A DNA stretch of 64,000 nucleotides. Origin: Sorangium sp025924095. GTDB taxonomy: Bacteria > Myxococcota_A > Polyangia > Polyangiales > Polyangiaceae. The stretch spans positions 4,402,001 to 4,466,000 of the forward strand of contig NZ_CP150356.1 in assembly GCF_051521505.1 (NCBI RefSeq), in the 5' to 3' direction. The notes beneath the pieces were generated by a model. The model did no database searches and had not been told where the DNA came from. It saw nothing but the letters and a program-made list of their open reading frames with translations. The position numbers and the translations under genes were made by a program. Below, piece after piece: positions 62,865-64,000 of this stretch (its first letter is position 1; each line of letters opens with the position of its first letter).

Positions 62865-64000
62865 CAGAAATCTCCTCGCAGCCCGAGCGTGGGCAGGAAG
62901 GGGAGCCCCGTCACGTACTCCCGCTTCGTGTAGTTGAAGTTGTAGCTGATGCCCTCCGCGGCCATGTAGTTGTAGACGTTCTGGATGTCGAGGTAGAGGC
63001 CGAGCTGCCACGTCTTGAACTTCCACGTCTTGTCGGCGCGGATGTCGAGCTGGTGGAACAGCGGCATCCGCTCGCTGTAGTCACCCCCGAGCGGGATGGG
63101 CGAGTACCTGGCCGAGGACGCGTGGTAGATCGCGTTCACCCGGTTCGGATTGCACCCCTTCTTCTCCGGATCGCAGACATAGGGCGTCTGCAGGTTGCCC
63201 GACACGAGGCGGAAGCGCGCGCCGAGCTCCCAGCCGCGCCCGAGCCGCAGGCTCCCGAGCACGGTCAGCACATGCGTCTGATCGAACTGCGTGAGGTTCT
63301 CCTCCTCGTCGGGACCGTCCTTGCGCACCGACCGCGAGAGGGTGTAGGCCGCCCAGCCGAAGAAGCGCTCGTCCGGCTTGTACTTCAACAGCAGCTCGCC
63401 GCCGACGGCGTACCCGGTGCCGTCGTTGGCGTAACCGTCCTTCTCCGGTGAGAAGACGACCAGCCGATCGAGCTGCTTGTAGAAACCGTCCACCGTCACG
63501 TCGAGCTGCGGCGTGAGCTCCTGCTCCACGCCGAGTCCGTAATGGACAGCGCGGTTCGACTTGAGCCCAGCGGTGCCGAACGGCTCGATGGTCTCCTGGA
63601 ACTGGGGCGCCTGGAGATAGAGGCCCACGCCGCCCTTGGCCGTCGTCCGAGGGAAGTCGCTCCGGATATCGTAGCGCGCGTTGACCCGCGGGCTCACGTC
63701 GACCGTGCGCGTGTCGAGCGAGTAATCGACGCGCACCCCGGGGACGATCCGCGCGCGCGCCGAGGGGACGACCTCGAATTCGGCGTACGCGGCAGGCCGC
63801 GAGTACGCGCCGTTGAACGATTGGTCCTGCATCGGGGCGAGCGAGAACGGCTGGTTCGACGGGTGGCCGGCGGGCTGCTGCGACGGCGCGCGGACATTGA
63901 CCGTGGCGACGCCGCCGGAGAGATCGGTCCCGACGTTCATCGTGAGGTACCGCGCGAACCGGTGCGACAGCTCCAGCCGGAGGTCGAGCGAGGTCGAGGT
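62864..64000 (-). CDS. TonB-dependent outer-membrane receptor, C-terminal part
   Basis: The frame is open from the right window edge to the stop at 62864, giving the last 378 residues of an outer-membrane beta-barrel. Alternating aromatic strands are obvious (YAEFEVVPSARARIVPGVRVDY, GLGVEQELTPQLDVTVDGFY, GWAAYTLSRS). The protein ends in the barrel signature ...TLGLRGDF with a C-terminal Phe. The RADKTWKFKTWQLGLYLDIQNVYNY segment is typical of the last strands. The N-terminal plug lies outside the window. It is followed by a coupled lipoprotein gene. Confidence 0.85.
   Translation of the reverse strand, partial: TSTSLDLRLELSHRFARYLTMNVGTDLSGGVATVNVRAPSQQPAGHPSNQPFSLAPMQDQSFNGAYSRPAAYAEFEVVPSARARIVPGVRVDYSLDTRTVDVSPRVNARYDIRSDFPRTTAKGGVGLYLQAPQFQETIEPFGTAGLKSNRAVHYGLGVEQELTPQLDVTVDGFYKQLDRLVVFSPEKDGYANDGTGYAVGGELLLKYKPDERFFGWAAYTLSRSVRKDGPDEEENLTQFDQTHVLTVLGSLRLGRGWELGARFRLVSGNLQTPYVCDPEKKGCNPNRVNAIYHASSARYSPIPLGGDYSERMPLFHQLDIRADKTWKFKTWQLGLYLDIQNVYNYMAAEGISYNFNYTKREYVTGLPFLPTLGLRGDF

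Overview
The window looks like chromosomal accessory DNA of a polyangial myxobacterium (Sorangium/Polyangium-like). The base composition is very GC-rich. There are Ser/Thr kinase-histidine kinase hybrids, lipoproteins with long Gly/Ser-rich linkers after the lipobox, TIGR02270-type type VI secretion (T6SS) proteins, WG-repeat proteins and many short overlapping genes. This assignment is inferred from gene content only; there is no rRNA or tRNA in the window.

Layout. (1) 1-1117: the 3' end of an unknown gene, a small hypothetical gene, then an AT-richer stretch with a 42-bp tandem repeat. (2) 1118-13202: a type 6-like BREX phage-defence cluster on the minus strand (brxE-brxA-brxB-brxC ... pglX). 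A three-gene plus-strand cassette (broken HD phosphohydrolase, YwgA-like protein, 95-aa protein) is wedged between brxC and pglX. pglZ, brxD and brxHI are not in the window. A conserved 64-bp element lies upstream of both brxE and pglX. (3) 13431-19299: a tightly overlapped plus-strand operon of unknown role: a TIR-like/STAND ATPase/TPR protein, a glycosyltransferase-radical SAM fusion, and a WG-repeat protein. This is the best candidate for an undescribed system. (4) 19406-21587: a methyltransferase divergent from a MerR regulator with a textbook 19-bp-spacer promoter/operator between them, then a VapBC toxin-antitoxin pair. (5) 21588-22340: repeat-rich intergenic DNA. (6) 22341-40179: an 18-kb T6SS effector-delivery operon on the minus strand (DUF2169, helical-motif protein, two VgrGs, a DUF6484-like protein, a giant Rhs effector with its probable partner, a third VgrG, a ketosynthase-like protein, a TIGR02270 protein and a Pro/Ala-rich protein). 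(7) 40396-42566: a DUF262 (GmrSD-type) protein coupled to an internally deleted HipA. (8) 42642-49811: a 2029-aa Ser/Thr kinase-AAA-GAF-histidine kinase-receiver hybrid and a receiver-STAS protein. (9) 49962-56802: an SDR dehydrogenase, a double-spondin lipoprotein, a GH53 galactanase and secreted or anchored proteins. (10) 56873-59490: a perfect 33-bp inverted repeat, a GMC oxidoreductase truncated at a dispersed repeat, and its small subunit. (11) 59780-64000: a small membrane protein with an A9 tract, a P-loop GTPase, a secreted lipoprotein, and the 3' part of a TonB-dependent receptor.

How the genes work together. Regions 2, 3, 4 and 7 form a defence/conflict island (BREX, TIR-STAND, VapBC, DUF262 and HipA remnant). 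Region 6 is an offensive T6SS payload module. Several loci show decay (HD gene, HipA, GMC oxidoreductase, apparently incomplete BREX), and two of the breakpoints coincide with repeats. All functional statements are by family recognition from the translated sequence; no database search was run.
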